DNA of 64,000 bases, taken from NCBI RefSeq assembly GCF_014699115.1, contig NZ_JACXAD010000014.1:82459-146458 (forward strand), written 5' to 3'. A program made the translations under genes and the position numbers. Position 1 is the stretch's first letter. Each line of letters starts with the position of its first letter. The notes under the pieces were generated by a model, which was not told the DNA's origin, did not search any database, and was given only the letters and a program-made list of their open reading frames with translations. This document shows, in pieces, positions 53,100-61,997 of the stretch. The stretch is from Hymenobacter montanus (lineage in GTDB: Bacteria > Bacteroidota > Bacteroidia > Cytophagales > Hymenobacteraceae).

Positions 53100-55634
53100 T
53101 CAGCCCTCTGCTCGTAACACCTCCAGCGGGGAACGACGCAATACGTCGCGGCTATTAAACAGGCCGATGCCCGCCGTGAGGGTGGCAACCAAGGCAGCCA
53201 GCGCGAGCAGGGGCAGCACCGCCGGCCCAAACCTAACCTCAAACACCCATACCGCCAGGGCCCAGGCCGCCAGGGCTGCCAGGCCAATACCAGCTAGCGC
53301 CGCCAGCAAGCCCAGCAGGCCGTACTCAACCAGGGTAATGCGCAGGATTTGGCCGCGGCTGGCGCCCAGCGTGCGCAGCAGCACGCTCTCGCGTACGCGC
53401 TGGTAGCGGCTGATGACTACCGAGCTGCTCAGCACCAGCAAGCCGGTGAGCATGCTGAAACCAGCCATGAAGCGAATGACGAAACTTATCTTACCCAGAA
53501 TGTCCTGAATGGTTTGCAGAATCAGGCCCAGGTCGATGGCCGACACGTTGGGAAACTGCCGGACCAATGCCTGTTGCACGGCGGCCAGCTCCCGGGTGGT
53601 AGTGGTGCGCGTGAGCAGCACCTGAAACTGGGGCGCCTGCTCCAGCACCCCAGCGGGAAACACCACCAGGAAGCTAGGCTGCACCCGGCTGCGGTCAACC
53701 TCCCGCGTGCCGCCCACAATAGTGCGGAGGGGGGCGCCCTGCACGTTGAAATCCAGCGTGTCGCCGAGCTGCAGCTTGGCGCGCCGCAAGTACCCGGCCT
53801 CAACCGAAATAAGCGGTGTGCCATTGAGGTCGCGCTTGGGCGCGGTGCCTTCCACCAGTTTTTCCGAAGAATTCAGGGTGTCGCGGTAGGTCACGCGGTA
53901 CTCGCGGCTGAAAACAAAGCTGGGAATACCGGAAGTAGTATCTCGTTTCAGGTCCGCAGTTTTGCGGCCGTTGATGGCCGTCAGGCGCATCGTAACGATG
54001 GGCACCCGGAGCAGGACCGGCAGCCGTTGCGCGCCGAGTAGTTTCTCGACCCCGGCCAGTTGCTCGCGCTGGATGTCGAACAGCACCAGGTTGGCTTGCG
54101 CCCCCCGCTCGGCTAACCGCACCCGGCCCAGCAACAGGGCCTGCGTGAGCAGGAGAGTGGCCAGCAGGAATGTGCCCAGCCCGATGGAGGTAATCAGAGT
54201 CAGGGTTTGATTCTGGGGGCGGAATAGGTTAGCCAGCCCCTGCCGCCACACGTAGCTCCAGCCCACGGGGAAAAAGCGCCTCAGCAGCACCATCAGCAGC
54301 CGGCCCAGGAGGGCCAGCGCCATAAATGCCGCGAGCAGCCCCGCCCCAAAGCCCAGCGCGAGTTTCCACTCCTGCGTTTGGTGGTAAGCAAAACCCATAA
54401 TGAACAGGCCGATAACAATTCCTACCAGGTAGCGTAGCGGGTCGGGCCGGGAAGCGTCGTCCTCAAACGCCACGCGCAGCACGCGCAGCGGCGATACGCG
54501 CCGGATGCTGAGCAGCGGCAGCAGCGCAAATAGGATGGCCATGAGCAGGCCGGTGGCCAGACCCGTCAGAACGGCCGGCCACGATGGGCTTACGGTGATG
54601 GTCACCGGCAGAAAATCGCCCAGTACCCGCGGCAGCAGCCCTTGCACGGCCACCCCGAGCGCCGCCCCAAGCGCCGCGCCTACCAGCCCCAGTCCGGCAG
54701 TTTGCAACAGGTAGATCAGCAAAGCCTGCTGGCCGCTGGCCCCCAGGCAGCGCAGCACGGCCACGGCCGCCAGCTTTTCGCGCACATAAAGGTTCACGGC
54801 GCTGGCGACGCCCACGCAGCCCAGCAACAGGGCCACGAAGGCGACCAAGCTCAGGTAGCGGGTGAGGTCGTCGAAGGAGCGGCCTAGTTGTTTTTGGCGG
54901 CTGGCTACGGTGTCGATGTCGATATCAGCCTTGTTGAGGCGGTCCGTGAGAGGCTGGAGCACGGCGGCTACGTCGGTGCCCGGTGCAAACCGGAAGGCCC
55001 GCCGATACTGCACCCGACTGCCGCGCTGGATGAGGCCCGTTTTCGGCAACAGCGCCACCGGGATAAACACCGTGGGAGCCACGGAGGCAGTGATGGTAGA
55101 CTGGCCCGGCGTTTTCAGCACCCGCCCGATGATGGGCAGCTTCACCCGACCTACCTGGACCGAATCGCCAATGCGGACCCCGAACTGCACCAGCAGCACG
55201 TCGTCGACCAAGGCCCCGGGGGCTGCTCCCGGAGTGGCAAACTGTTGAGCCGCCAACTGCGGGGCGGTCAGCCACTGGCCGTAAAAAAAGCCGCCATCGC
55301 GGGCCCGCACCTGCACCAGTCGAATGCCGCCACCCGGCCGGAACTCGACCAGCGAGCCAAAAGCCACCTCGCGGGTGCGTTCCAGCCCCAGGCTTTTCAG
55401 TTGCGGCTCCATGCTGGCCGGGAATGGCCGGCCGCCGGACGACAACACCAAATCAGCTCCCAGCAGCTCCCGCGCCTGTTCATCGACACTCCGCGCCAGG
55501 TTGTCGCCAAACGAGTTGATGCCCACCAGGGCGGCGATGCCCAGCACGATGCTGGCCATAAACAGTAGCAACCGTGTCCGGCTGCGGCGGCTGTCGCGCC
55601 AAGCCATGCGGAAGAGCCAGCGGAATTGGGTCAT
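53100..55634 (-). CDS. ABC transporter permease, FtsX/YbbP type
   Basis: An 844-residue inner-membrane protein from the ATG at 55634 (MTQFRWLFRMAWRDSRRSR). One N-terminal helix (LLLFMASIVLGIAALVGIN) is followed by a periplasmic domain, then FtsX-like blocks: helices around 270-420 (YLSLVAFVALLLGCVGVASA, LVGAALGAALGVAVQGLLP), a second periplasmic region, and a final three-helix FtsX domain (MLTGLLVLSSSVVISRYQRV, YGLLGLLAALAGIGLAALAA). This is the YbbP/MacB-like type VII ABC plan, which moves or extracts lipoproteins and amphiphiles. The matching ATPase is at 56168-56851 on the same strand. The extension to 55769 is ignored. Confidence 0.88.
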   Translation of the reverse strand: MTQFRWLFRMAWRDSRRSRTRLLLFMASIVLGIAALVGINSFGDNLARSVDEQARELLGADLVLSSGGRPFPASMEPQLKSLGLERTREVAFGSLVEFRPGGGIRLVQVRARDGGFFYGQWLTAPQLAAQQFATPGAAPGALVDDVLLVQFGVRIGDSVQVGRVKLPIIGRVLKTPGQSTITASVAPTVFIPVALLPKTGLIQRGSRVQYRRAFRFAPGTDVAAVLQPLTDRLNKADIDIDTVASRQKQLGRSFDDLTRYLSLVAFVALLLGCVGVASAVNLYVREKLAAVAVLRCLGASGQQALLIYLLQTAGLGLVGAALGAALGVAVQGLLPRVLGDFLPVTITVSPSWPAVLTGLATGLLMAILFALLPLLSIRRVSPLRVLRVAFEDDASRPDPLRYLVGIVIGLFIMGFAYHQTQEWKLALGFGAGLLAAFMALALLGRLLMVLLRRFFPVGWSYVWRQGLANLFRPQNQTLTLITSIGLGTFLLATLLLTQALLLGRVRLAERGAQANLVLFDIQREQLAGVEKLLGAQRLPVLLRVPIVTMRLTAINGRKTADLKRDTTSGIPSFVFSREYRVTYRDTLNSSEKLVEGTAPKRDLNGTPLISVEAGYLRRAKLQLGDTLDFNVQGAPLRTIVGGTREVDRSRVQPSFLVVFPAGVLEQAPQFQVLLTRTTTTRELAAVQQALVRQFPNVSAIDLGLILQTIQDILGKISFVIRFMAGFSMLTGLLVLSSSVVISRYQRVRESVLLRTLGASRGQILRITLVEYGLLGLLAALAGIGLAALAAWALAVWVFEVRFGPAVLPLLALAALVATLTAGIGLFNSRDVLRRSPLEVLRAEG

Positions 55635-55758
55635 CGGAGTGAGGTAGGATCGGTGAAGTAGAACAGGGAGTGGAATAGAAGGAAGCAGGAAATACCGAAA
55701 ACGGAAAGGTCCCGGGGGGAGGAATGAGGAACCAGTCGCGGAAATGGATATTAATTGG

Positions 55759-55806
55759 AGAACAACCACCGAGCGAGTGCGCAGCAGGTCGTTCGGTGGT
55801 TGTTCT
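55759..55806 (-). terminator. Hairpin between the 56121 and 55634 genes
   Basis: AGAACAACCACCGA pairs perfectly with TCGGTGGTTGTTCT (14 bp) around a 20-nt loop. There is no strong T run, so termination is only possible; a regulatory hairpin in the permease leader is the alternative. Confidence 0.45.
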
Positions 55807-55848
55807 ACGACTATGTCATCCCGCAGTAGGGTTGCTCATAACTTATTG

Positions 55849-56121
55849 TTATTTAAGAAACTTGCTGCAAACCATGAGAAGCCCGAATGGTAATAAGATT
55901 CCCCTATAATGGCTCCCCATACGCGGGCAGTATGGCTTCCGAGGTACTTGCTGATCGGTCGCGTATCCAGCCGGAGCGGTAATGGAGATCGCGGCGTATA
56001 ACCAAGCCCATTTTCTTATTGCGGTGATGATCACCAATATCCCCATCGTCAAGATGACAACTGCCAGACTTTTACCGAAGGCATCTGGGTGCCCGTTCAC
56101 CCCGGATTCCAGGCTGTCCAT
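55849..56121 (-). CDS. Small hypothetical membrane protein
   Basis: A 90-residue open frame from an ATG at 56121 (MDSLESGVNGHPDAFGKSL) with a hydrophobic helix AVVILTMGILVIITAIRKW and a second weakly hydrophobic stretch GILLPFGLLMVCSKFLK. The middle (QVPRKPYCPRMGSHYRG) is unlike a membrane protein. The second half could be out of frame in a decayed gene. It lies between the ABC ATPase and permease genes on the same strand. Family not recognised; existence is uncertain. Confidence 0.4.
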   Translation of the reverse strand: MDSLESGVNGHPDAFGKSLAVVILTMGILVIITAIRKWAWLYAAISITAPAGYATDQQVPRKPYCPRMGSHYRGILLPFGLLMVCSKFLK

Positions 56122-56167
56122 TGGATCTTTTTTTATCTTTTAAGTTTATCGTGTTCTTAACTCCTAA

Positions 56168-56851
56168 TTAAGGAGTGGCGGCTCCGGCAGCGACCACTTC
56201 ACCACCGCGCAGGCGCAGAATGCGTCGGGTACGGGCCGCCAGCTCCAAATCGTGCGTCACCAGAACCAGTGTAGTGCCGGCCTCGCGGTTCAGCTCGAAA
56301 AGCAGGTTTACCACTCGCTCGCTGGTGTTCGGGTCGAGGTTGCCGGTGGGCTCGTCGGCGAAGAGCACGGCGGGGCGGTTGGCGAAGGCGCGGGCCAGCG
56401 ACACCCGCTGCTGCTCGCCACCCGAGAGCTGGGCCGGGTAGTGGTGGGCCCGGTCGGCCAGCCCCACGCGGTCGAGCAGGGTCAGGGCCACTTGGGCCGC
56501 GCCGCGCCGGCCCCGCAGCTCCAGGGGCACGAGCACGTTCTCCAGGGCCGTGAGCGTAGGCAAGAGCTGAAAGTTTTGGAAAATGAAGCCCACGTGCTGG
56601 TTGCGGACCGCCGCCCGCTGGTCTTCGCTCAGCTGATCGAGCAGAATGCCGTTGAGCCACACGCTGCCCGAAGTGGCCCGGTCGAGGCCGGCGCATAAGC
56701 CCAGCAAGGTGGTTTTGCCCGAGCCCGAAGGCCCTACAATGGCGAACGTGTCGCCGGCCGCCAGCTCGAAGCTGACGGAGTGCAGCACGGTCAGGTCCTG
56801 GCCGGCGCCGGAATAGGTTTTGGTGAGGTTATCGACTCGAAGGATGCTCAT
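56168..56851 (-). CDS. ABC transporter ATP-binding protein, LolD/YbbA type
   Basis: A 227-residue cytoplasmic ATPase from the ATG at 56851 ([20 protein letters not shown]). Walker A is [18 protein letters not shown], the Q-loop is [18 protein letters not shown], the signature is [19 protein letters not shown] and Walker B is [12 protein letters not shown]. The H-loop histidine is in [11 protein letters not shown]. The length and the [10 protein letters not shown] block are those of the MacB/LolD/YbbA group that powers FtsX-type permeases, here presumably the 844-residue permease downstream. A small uncertain frame separates the two. It is divergent from the SGNH esterase gene, 183 bp away. 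Confidence 0.93.
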   Translation of the reverse strand: MSILRVDNLTKTYSGAGQDLTVLHSVSFELAAGDTFAIVGPSGSGKTTLLGLCAGLDRATSGSVWLNGILLDQLSEDQRAAVRNQHVGFIFQNFQLLPTLTALENVLVPLELRGRRGAAQVALTLLDRVGLADRAHHYPAQLSGGEQQRVSLARAFANRPAVLFADEPTGNLDPNTSERVVNLLFELNREAGTTLVLVTHDLELAARTRRILRLRGGEVVAAGAATP

Positions 56852-57034
56852 GCGAAAAAATAATATCGATGTTATCGTCTGGGGCCACCCCTGGCAAGCC
56901 AGTAGGTCGGGGCCAAGCACCCAGTTTCGGGGTCCTGGCGTAACCAGAGGCCGCGCCGCGCGTTACGTTTAGGGAAGACGCCAAATACTTTATCATATTT
57001 TCTGCTTTACGGCTTCGTGCCCAAAACGCTACCC

Positions 57035-57754
57035 ATGAACGTCGTTTGTTTTTCGCTGGCTGCCCTACTGGCCCTGACGCTGGGTGCCTGCAACTCTAAT
57101 CAGCCGGCGGAGGTGGCAGGCTCATCGTCGGCCGCGCCCACCGGCCGGCCCTTGGCCGCGCCGGCCACTCCAGCGGCGGGTAAAAAGCGGCTGCTGTTTT
57201 TTGGCAATAGCCTCACAGCTGGCTACGGGGTGGAGCCGGAACAGGCCTTCCCCGCTTTGGTAAGTGCGAAAATCGATTCCCTGGGCCTGGGCTACGAAGT
57301 CGTCAACGCCGGGCTGAGTGGCGAAACTACGGCCGGGGGGCGCAGCCGCGTGGGCTGGGTGCTGCGCCAACCCGTGGCGGTGTTTGTGCTGGAACTGGGG
57401 GCCAACGATGGCCTGCGCGGTCTACCCCTGGGCGACACGCGGCGCAACTTGCAGGCCATCATCGACACGGTGCGGCGGCGCAGCCCGGGCGCCCAAATCG
57501 TGCTGGCGGGCATGCAGATTCCCCCGAACCTGGGCACCGCGTATGCCGCCGACTTCAAAGCGCTGTATCAGGAAATCGCCGCCCAAAACGATTTGGTGCT
57601 GATTCCCTTTCTGCTCGAAGGCGTGGGCGGTATCCGGCAGCTTAATCAGCCCGACGGTATTCACCCCACGGCGGCCGGCCACCGCATCGTGGCCCGCACC
57701 GTGTGGACGGTGCTCCAACCCCTGTTAGTTGGGCAGGCGGCTGTTAACCCCTAA
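57035..57754 (+). CDS. SGNH/GDSL esterase lipoprotein (TesA/arylesterase-like)
   Basis: A 239-residue predicted lipoprotein: VVCFSLAALLALTLGAC ends with a lipobox cysteine (about Cys18), followed by a low-complexity serine/alanine/proline linker. The SGNH hydrolase domain has block I FFGNSLTAGYG (nucleophile Ser, with Asn in place of the GDS Asp), block II glycine in VNAGLSGETTAGG, block III GANDGLRG and block V DGIHPTAAGH (Asp and His). TesA-type enzymes hydrolyse thioesters, esters and lysophospholipids. It is divergent from the ybbA- and ybbP-like genes, as tesA is in E. coli. A frame extension to 57017 is ignored because the lipoprotein signal starts at 57035. Confidence 0.92.
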   Translation: MNVVCFSLAALLALTLGACNSNQPAEVAGSSSAAPTGRPLAAPATPAAGKKRLLFFGNSLTAGYGVEPEQAFPALVSAKIDSLGLGYEVVNAGLSGETTAGGRSRVGWVLRQPVAVFVLELGANDGLRGLPLGDTRRNLQAIIDTVRRRSPGAQIVLAGMQIPPNLGTAYAADFKALYQEIAAQNDLVLIPFLLEGVGGIRQLNQPDGIHPTAAGHRIVARTVWTVLQPLLVGQAAVNP

Positions 57755-57850
57755 ACTTTAATATCATAGAGGTAGCGTAGTGCCTAATTTAAATAATTAT
57801 GATAATTTAGAAATGGCAAACTAGTATGTCGCTTTACAAACTTTAATCAA

Positions 57851-58260
57851 ATGAACTACTTAGAAAAATATCAAGAAGTAATAAAAAGCTTGATCAGCAG
57901 ATATGGGTCTAAACCTAACTCATTAGCATTCTGCTATTCAGGAATTATCTGACAAGCCTATTCGAGTGGAAAAAGATTCTGGGAAATAATTCAGAATTTA
58001 TGAAGAACACAGATGCTCATAATCTTTTCCCTGAGTTGAATCCTGAATGGAAAAAGGAAATGAAATCTATTGATGAATTTTATGAATATTTAAGACAACA
58101 CGGAATCGATGGATTACATAGCCGCTGTTATAACAGTAGGATGGGTTCAGCGAAAAAAAGAGAGGGTTGTAGAGCTCCGCTTAAACGCCCATCCCGGTCA
58201 TTTAAATGGAGCCCACAAACTCACTATTGAGTTATTGTCACGAAGTTTGTACTGTTGCTC
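57851..58260 (+). pseudogene. Decayed AT-rich hypothetical gene
   Basis: An ATG at 57851 opens MNYLEKYQEVIKSLISRYG, then SKPNSLAFCYSG, and stops at 57950. A different frame continues as NYLTSLFEWKKILGNNSEF, then NTDAHNLFPELNPEWKKEM and FYEYLRQHGIDGL, up to about 58120, after which the frames lose coherence. The sequence is much more AT-rich than its surroundings. It looks like one or two frameshifts in an acquired small gene. No family recognised. Confidence 0.45.
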
Positions 58261-58276
58261 CCTCAGGAGTGCGCAC

Positions 58277-58306
58277 AAAAAAGCTCCAGCTACTGAGCCG
58301 GAGCTT
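58277..58306 (-). terminator. Terminator of the 59472 gene
   Basis: On the minus strand AAGCTCCGGCTC pairs imperfectly with AGCTGGAGCTT, followed by a T run. It lies 60 bp beyond the stop codon. The same GCTCCGGC-type hairpin follows the other paralogues. Confidence 0.7.
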
Positions 58307-58346
58307 CACTCCCATATTGGAAAACGAATAAGGGGTTTCCGGAACT

Positions 58347-58927
58347 TTGGATGCCAGTGACCGGCTTAGTCGCGTGTCAGGGGCAAGGCCAGGTTCACCT
58401 GTTGGCCGCGGACCTGCACGAGGTAGCGGCCGGGGGCCAGGTCCGAGATGGGGAGCGGGTGCTGCTCAGCACCGACCAGCGTGTAGCGGCCGCGCGGGCG
58501 TCCGAGCAGGTCGAGCACCTGCACCTGGTAGGGGCCGGGGGGCAGGGCCCGTAGGTCCACGGTCAGGGGCTGGCCGTCGGCAGCGGGGTTGGGGTAGAGG
58601 CTGGGGCCGGTTTCGGGACTGTTGGCGAAGGCAACGGTGCGCACGGGGCTGAAGGAGGCCGTGCCGTCAGTGTCGACCTGGCGCAGGCGGTAGTAGACCA
58701 GGGGGAAGCCGTAGCGGGCGGCCCCGGCATCGGTGAAGCGGTAGTTGCTGGGGCGGGTGCTGGAGCCCTGGCCGGGGGTGGTGGCCAGGCGCTCGAAGGC
58801 GTGGCCGTCGAAGGCGCGCTCGATCTCGAAGCGGTCGTTGTTGCGCTCGCTGGCCGTGGTCCAGCTCAGCAGCGCGTCGCTGCTGGCGGCCACTGCCTCG
58901 AACCGGGTCAGCGCCACCGGTAGCGGC
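58347..58927 (-). repeat. Constant-tail repeat, copy A
   Basis: Near-identical to 60196-60776 (offset 1849, no gap seen) and to 61442-61997. It covers the C-terminal half of the coding sequence plus about 20 bp of 3' flank. Differences cluster near the stop codon (encoding QVRGQQVNLALPLTRD versus RILGQQVNLALPLTRN). Confidence 0.88.
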
Positions 58928-59472
58928 CCCCGGTTAATGACGGTGCTAGACCCGTTGTTGAGCGGATTGACATCGTTAGGGACGTTAAGCGAGCGTGCGG
59001 TGCTGTTGGCCGAGATGACCGTCCTACTGGTGGGCATGGTAAAGCTAACCGTGCTGTTGCTGGCGGTGCCAGAGGGAACGGTAGTCAAAAAAACCTGCTG
59101 AAAGGTTACCCTCAAGCCCCCGGAAATGACTGCGACAGAGGCTCCGGGGGGTAACACTAGGTTAGGAAGATCAGCAACTGAGAATGGCGGTATCGGGGAC
59201 GCTCCCAGGTCCATGATCCGTTCCACAGTGAAGGGTGGGCCAGCGAAACCAAATGGACCCGAGCCGGCGTAGGTGGTGAGGGTAAAGCTCACGGTCTGGC
59301 CCGGCGCGGCTGTGGCTGTACTAGCGGTGGTTACCGTATACACGTCACAAGTCTGCGCGGCGGCTGAAAAGCTCAGCGCTAGGTTAAGCAGCAGCCCTAC
59401 TACTAAAGCAGTGAATAAGGGTCGGCGCACAAAAGCAAACAGCGGCAACTGAGCGGTAGGAGAAGTTTCCAT
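58366..59472 (-). CDS. T9SS type A secreted protein with variable head, paralogue A
   Basis: A 368-residue exported protein from the ATG at 59472 (METSPTAQLPLFAFVRRPLF). The signal peptide ends at SFSAAAQ. Residues about 37-185 form a beta-rich DUF11-like head (VSFTLTTYAGSGPFGFAGP, SNSTVSFTMPTSRTVISAN) not shared in detail with the neighbours. From about 190 the sequence (EAVAASSDALLSWTTASERN) is the constant fibronectin-like segment, and from about 291 (SLYPNPAADGQPLTVDL) the type A T9SS sorting domain. The function of the head is unknown; surface attachment through the T9SS is expected. It is first of four similar genes on this strand. Confidence 0.88.
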   Translation of the reverse strand: METSPTAQLPLFAFVRRPLFTALVVGLLLNLALSFSAAAQTCDVYTVTTASTATAAPGQTVSFTLTTYAGSGPFGFAGPPFTVERIMDLGASPIPPFSVADLPNLVLPPGASVAVISGGLRVTFQQVFLTTVPSGTASNSTVSFTMPTSRTVISANSTARSLNVPNDVNPLNNGSSTVINRGPLPVALTRFEAVAASSDALLSWTTASERNNDRFEIERAFDGHAFERLATTPGQGSSTRPSNYRFTDAGAARYGFPLVYYRLRQVDTDGTASFSPVRTVAFANSPETGPSLYPNPAADGQPLTVDLRALPPGPYQVQVLDLLGRPRGRYTLVGAEQHPLPISDLAPGRYLVQVRGQQVNLALPLTRD

Positions 59473-60147
59473 GGGGGTAATGTAAGTGAGATACAATTCG
59501 GAAAATCAAATCGTTAAATCGTTCTATGCCCAGGGCAAGAAAAGAGCTTTGGTATCGCCTGAGCAAGGCTGATGTGCTTTCCCGAGCTTTTACGAATAGA
59601 AAGTGATTTTGTTTGACATATTAAATATGAAAGTTGAACAAAATGGTTGAAAGGATAACTAAAGGCAAGAATATTTATCTAGTGAGTATAGTGTTCTGAT
59701 TTTTGTACTTGAGCTCAAGGTAAATGTTTCTAAATTAGTGGCTTATGGAAACGACTCATAGTAATAGCTGTAGCCCCATAGGAGTTAACCTGACATGCCC
59801 CTGTCGGACGTATCGGGTAAGGGGCCACTCTTGTAGAAAGGGGCGCTAGCCGGCAGGGATACGGATAGGAGACGCTAACACAAGTGCCTATCAGAATAAT
59901 AATTTGTAAATGTTGTGTTAAGTGCTGGTAGACGAGGGACTACTGCCTCGGCTCAATGCTGAGCTTCAATCTTATGGGTCAGAACGTGGCTCGCGGTATG
60001 ATTCTGATTCGGCTATATCGGTGGCGCTGGGTCCCGGGCCCACTCGTTGGCTGGGGTCGGTCAGGGACGGATGCTGAACGTTCTACCACGGCGGCGATCC
60101 GTGCGCAAGGAGACAGGTTTGTCGGGCTGGTTGACCTGGCAGTATAC
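59473..60147. other. AT-rich intergenic region with the conserved leader of paralogue A
   Basis: 675 bp. The 50 bp next to the 59472 start resemble the leaders of the other two complete paralogues (shared ATTTAACG and ATCTC stretches on the minus strand). The remainder has stops in all frames; no hairpin or gene was supported. Confidence 0.5.
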
Positions 60148-60178
60148 AAAAAAGCTCCGGCCCGAGCACCGGAGCTTT
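60148..60178 (-). terminator. Terminator of the 61306 gene
   Basis: On the minus strand AAAGCTCCGG pairs with CCGGAGCTTT around an 8-nt loop, followed by a T run. It lies 37 bp after the stop codon. Confidence 0.85.
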
Positions 60179-60195
60179 GCGCAGAAGAGAGGTGT

Positions 60196-60776
60196 TTGGA
60201 TGCCAGTGACCGGCTTAGTTGCGTGTCAGGGGCAGGGCCAGGTTCACCTGTTGGCCGAGGATGCGCACGAGGTAGCGGCCGGGGGCTAGGTCCGAGATGG
60301 GGAGCGGGTGCTGCTCGGCGCCGGCCAGCGTGTAGCGGCCGCGCGGGCGCCCGAGCAGGTCGAGCACCTGCACCTGGTAGGGGCCGGGGGGCAGGGCCCG
60401 TAGGTCCACGGTCAGGGGCTGGCCGTCGGCAGCGGGGTTGGGGTAGAGGCTGGGGCCGGTTTCGGGACTGTTGGCGAAGGCAACGGTGCGCACGGGGCTG
60501 AAGGAGGCCGTGCCGTCAGTGTCGACCTGGCGCAGGCGGTAGTAGACCAGGGGGAAGCCGTAGCGGGCGGCCCCGGCATCGGTGAAGCGGTAGTTGCTGG
60601 GGCGGGTGCTGGAGCCCTGGCCGGGGGTGGTGGCCAGGCGCTCGAAGGCGTGGCCGTCGAAGGCGCGCTCGATCTCGAAGCGGTCGTTGTTGCGCTCGCT
60701 GGCCGTGGTCCAGCTCAGCAGCGCGTCGCTGCTGGCGGCCACCGCCTCGAACTGGGTCAGCGCCACCGGTAGCGGC
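60196..60776 (-). repeat. Constant-tail repeat, copy B
   Basis: Near-identical to copies A (offset 1849) and C (offset 1246). Similarity continues to the stop codon and beyond into the terminator region shared with copy C. Confidence 0.88.
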
Positions 60777-61306
60777 GTCGTCGAAGTGATGGTAGCAGTA
60801 GACGCATTGTTGTTTGGGGTGGGGTCAGGGATACCGAATACGTAGGATACGTTGCCGTTGGCCCTGACACTTCTGTTGGGCATGGTGAACCTAATTGTGT
60901 AGAGAACATAAGTGTTAGCGGGAATGCTAAAGGTGCCAAACGACATCACCCCGGTATTGGAATTATAAGAGGGAGAAGGTACACTAAAAGGGGTCCCTTT
61001 AGCCTCACTGGATACCACGACATTAGTGAGAGACGACGTCGTACCAGTGATTGGGTTAGTGAAGACTAGACTCGGCTGCACGCCTGAGGATGGGAAAGCA
61101 GAGAAGTTACTGACTGCAAACTCGAATCTTACAGGCGTGTTCGCTGCGGCTGGCGAGGGGCCAACGGTTTGGAAGAATGTGCCTACGTCCGCCTGCGCGG
61201 CGGCCGAAAAGCTCATTGCTAGGTTGAGCAGCCCTAGTATTAGGGCAGTGAATAAGGGCCGGCGCGACAAGGCAAACGGCAGAAGCGATGTAAGAGGGGT
61301 TTTCAT
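60215..61306 (-). CDS. T9SS type A secreted protein with variable head, paralogue B
   Basis: A 363-residue exported protein from the ATG at 61306 (MKTPLTSLLPFALSRRPLFT) with a signal peptide ending SFSAAAQ. The head (about 40-180) is DUF11-like: VRFEFAVSNFSAFPSSGVQP and VLYTIRFTMPNRSVRANGN. It differs from paralogues A and C apart from short FTMPN-like motifs. The constant part begins about residue 185 and the T9SS type A domain about 287. The product should reach the surface like its paralogues. It is separated from paralogue C upstream by 154 bp containing a degraded terminator, so readthrough is possible. Confidence 0.88.
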   Translation of the reverse strand: MKTPLTSLLPFALSRRPLFTALILGLLNLAMSFSAAAQADVGTFFQTVGPSPAAANTPVRFEFAVSNFSAFPSSGVQPSLVFTNPITGTTSSLTNVVVSSEAKGTPFSVPSPSYNSNTGVMSFGTFSIPANTYVLYTIRFTMPNRSVRANGNVSYVFGIPDPTPNNNASTATITSTTPLPVALTQFEAVAASSDALLSWTTASERNNDRFEIERAFDGHAFERLATTPGQGSSTRPSNYRFTDAGAARYGFPLVYYRLRQVDTDGTASFSPVRTVAFANSPETGPSLYPNPAADGQPLTVDLRALPPGPYQVQVLDLLGRPRGRYTLAGAEQHPLPISDLAPGRYLVRILGQQVNLALPLTRN

Positions 61307-61398
61307 AGGAAGTAACAAAAAATGAGAGATGGTAGTCAGGAAACCAAGGCGTTAAATTGCTCTACAGCTTTGGTAGACAACCGTCGATACAATGAGAA

Positions 61399-61431
61399 GG
61401 CCCCGGCCCGAGCGCCGGAGCTTTGCGCAGA
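61399..61431 (-). terminator. Degraded terminator of the 62519 gene
   Basis: The same GCTCCGGC-type hairpin as in the paralogues, but the bases after the stem are AAGG/CCTT rather than a T run. It is probably weak. Confidence 0.5.
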
Positions 61432-61441
61432 AGTGAGGCGT

Positions 61442-61997
61442 CTGGATGCCAGTGACCGGCTTAGTTGCGTGTCAGGGGCAGGGCCAGGTTCACCTGTTGG
61501 CCGAGGATGCGCACGAGGTAGCGGCCGGGGGCCAGGTCCGAGATGGGGAGCGGGTGCTGCTCGGCGCCGGCCAGCGTGTAGCGGCCGCGCGGGCGTCCGA
61601 GCAGGTCGAGCACCTGCACCTGGTAGGAGCCGGGGGGCAGGGCCCGTAGGTCCACGGTCAGGGGCTGGCCGTCGGCGGCGGGGTTGGGGTAGAGGCTGGG
61701 GCCGGTTTCGGGACTGTTGGCGAAGGCAACGGTGCGCACGGGGCTGAAGGAGGCCGTGCCGTCAGTGTCGACCTGGCGCAGGCGGTAGTAGACCAGGGGG
61801 AAGCCGTAGCGGGCGGCCCCGGCGTCGGTGAAGCGGTAGTTGCTGGGGCGGGTGCTGGAGCCCTGGCCGGGGGTGGTGGCCAGGCGCTCGAAGGCGTGGC
61901 CGTCGAAGGCGCGCTCGATCTCGAAGCGGTCGTTGTTGCGCTCGCTGGCTGTGGTCCAGCTCAGCAGCGCGTCGCTGCTGGCGGCCACCGCCTCGAA
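61442..61997 (-). repeat. Constant-tail repeat, copy C
   Basis: Near-identical to copies A and B over about 556 bp. Similarity stops about 28 bp earlier at its head-side end than between A and B, where the C protein reads VHFEAVAAS instead of TQFEAVAAS. Confidence 0.85.

Noticed and set aside
58347..58652. Plus-strand glycine/arginine-rich frames repeated at 60,000 and 61,400
   Set aside because: They are shadows of the constant T9SS tails and repeat only because those tails do.
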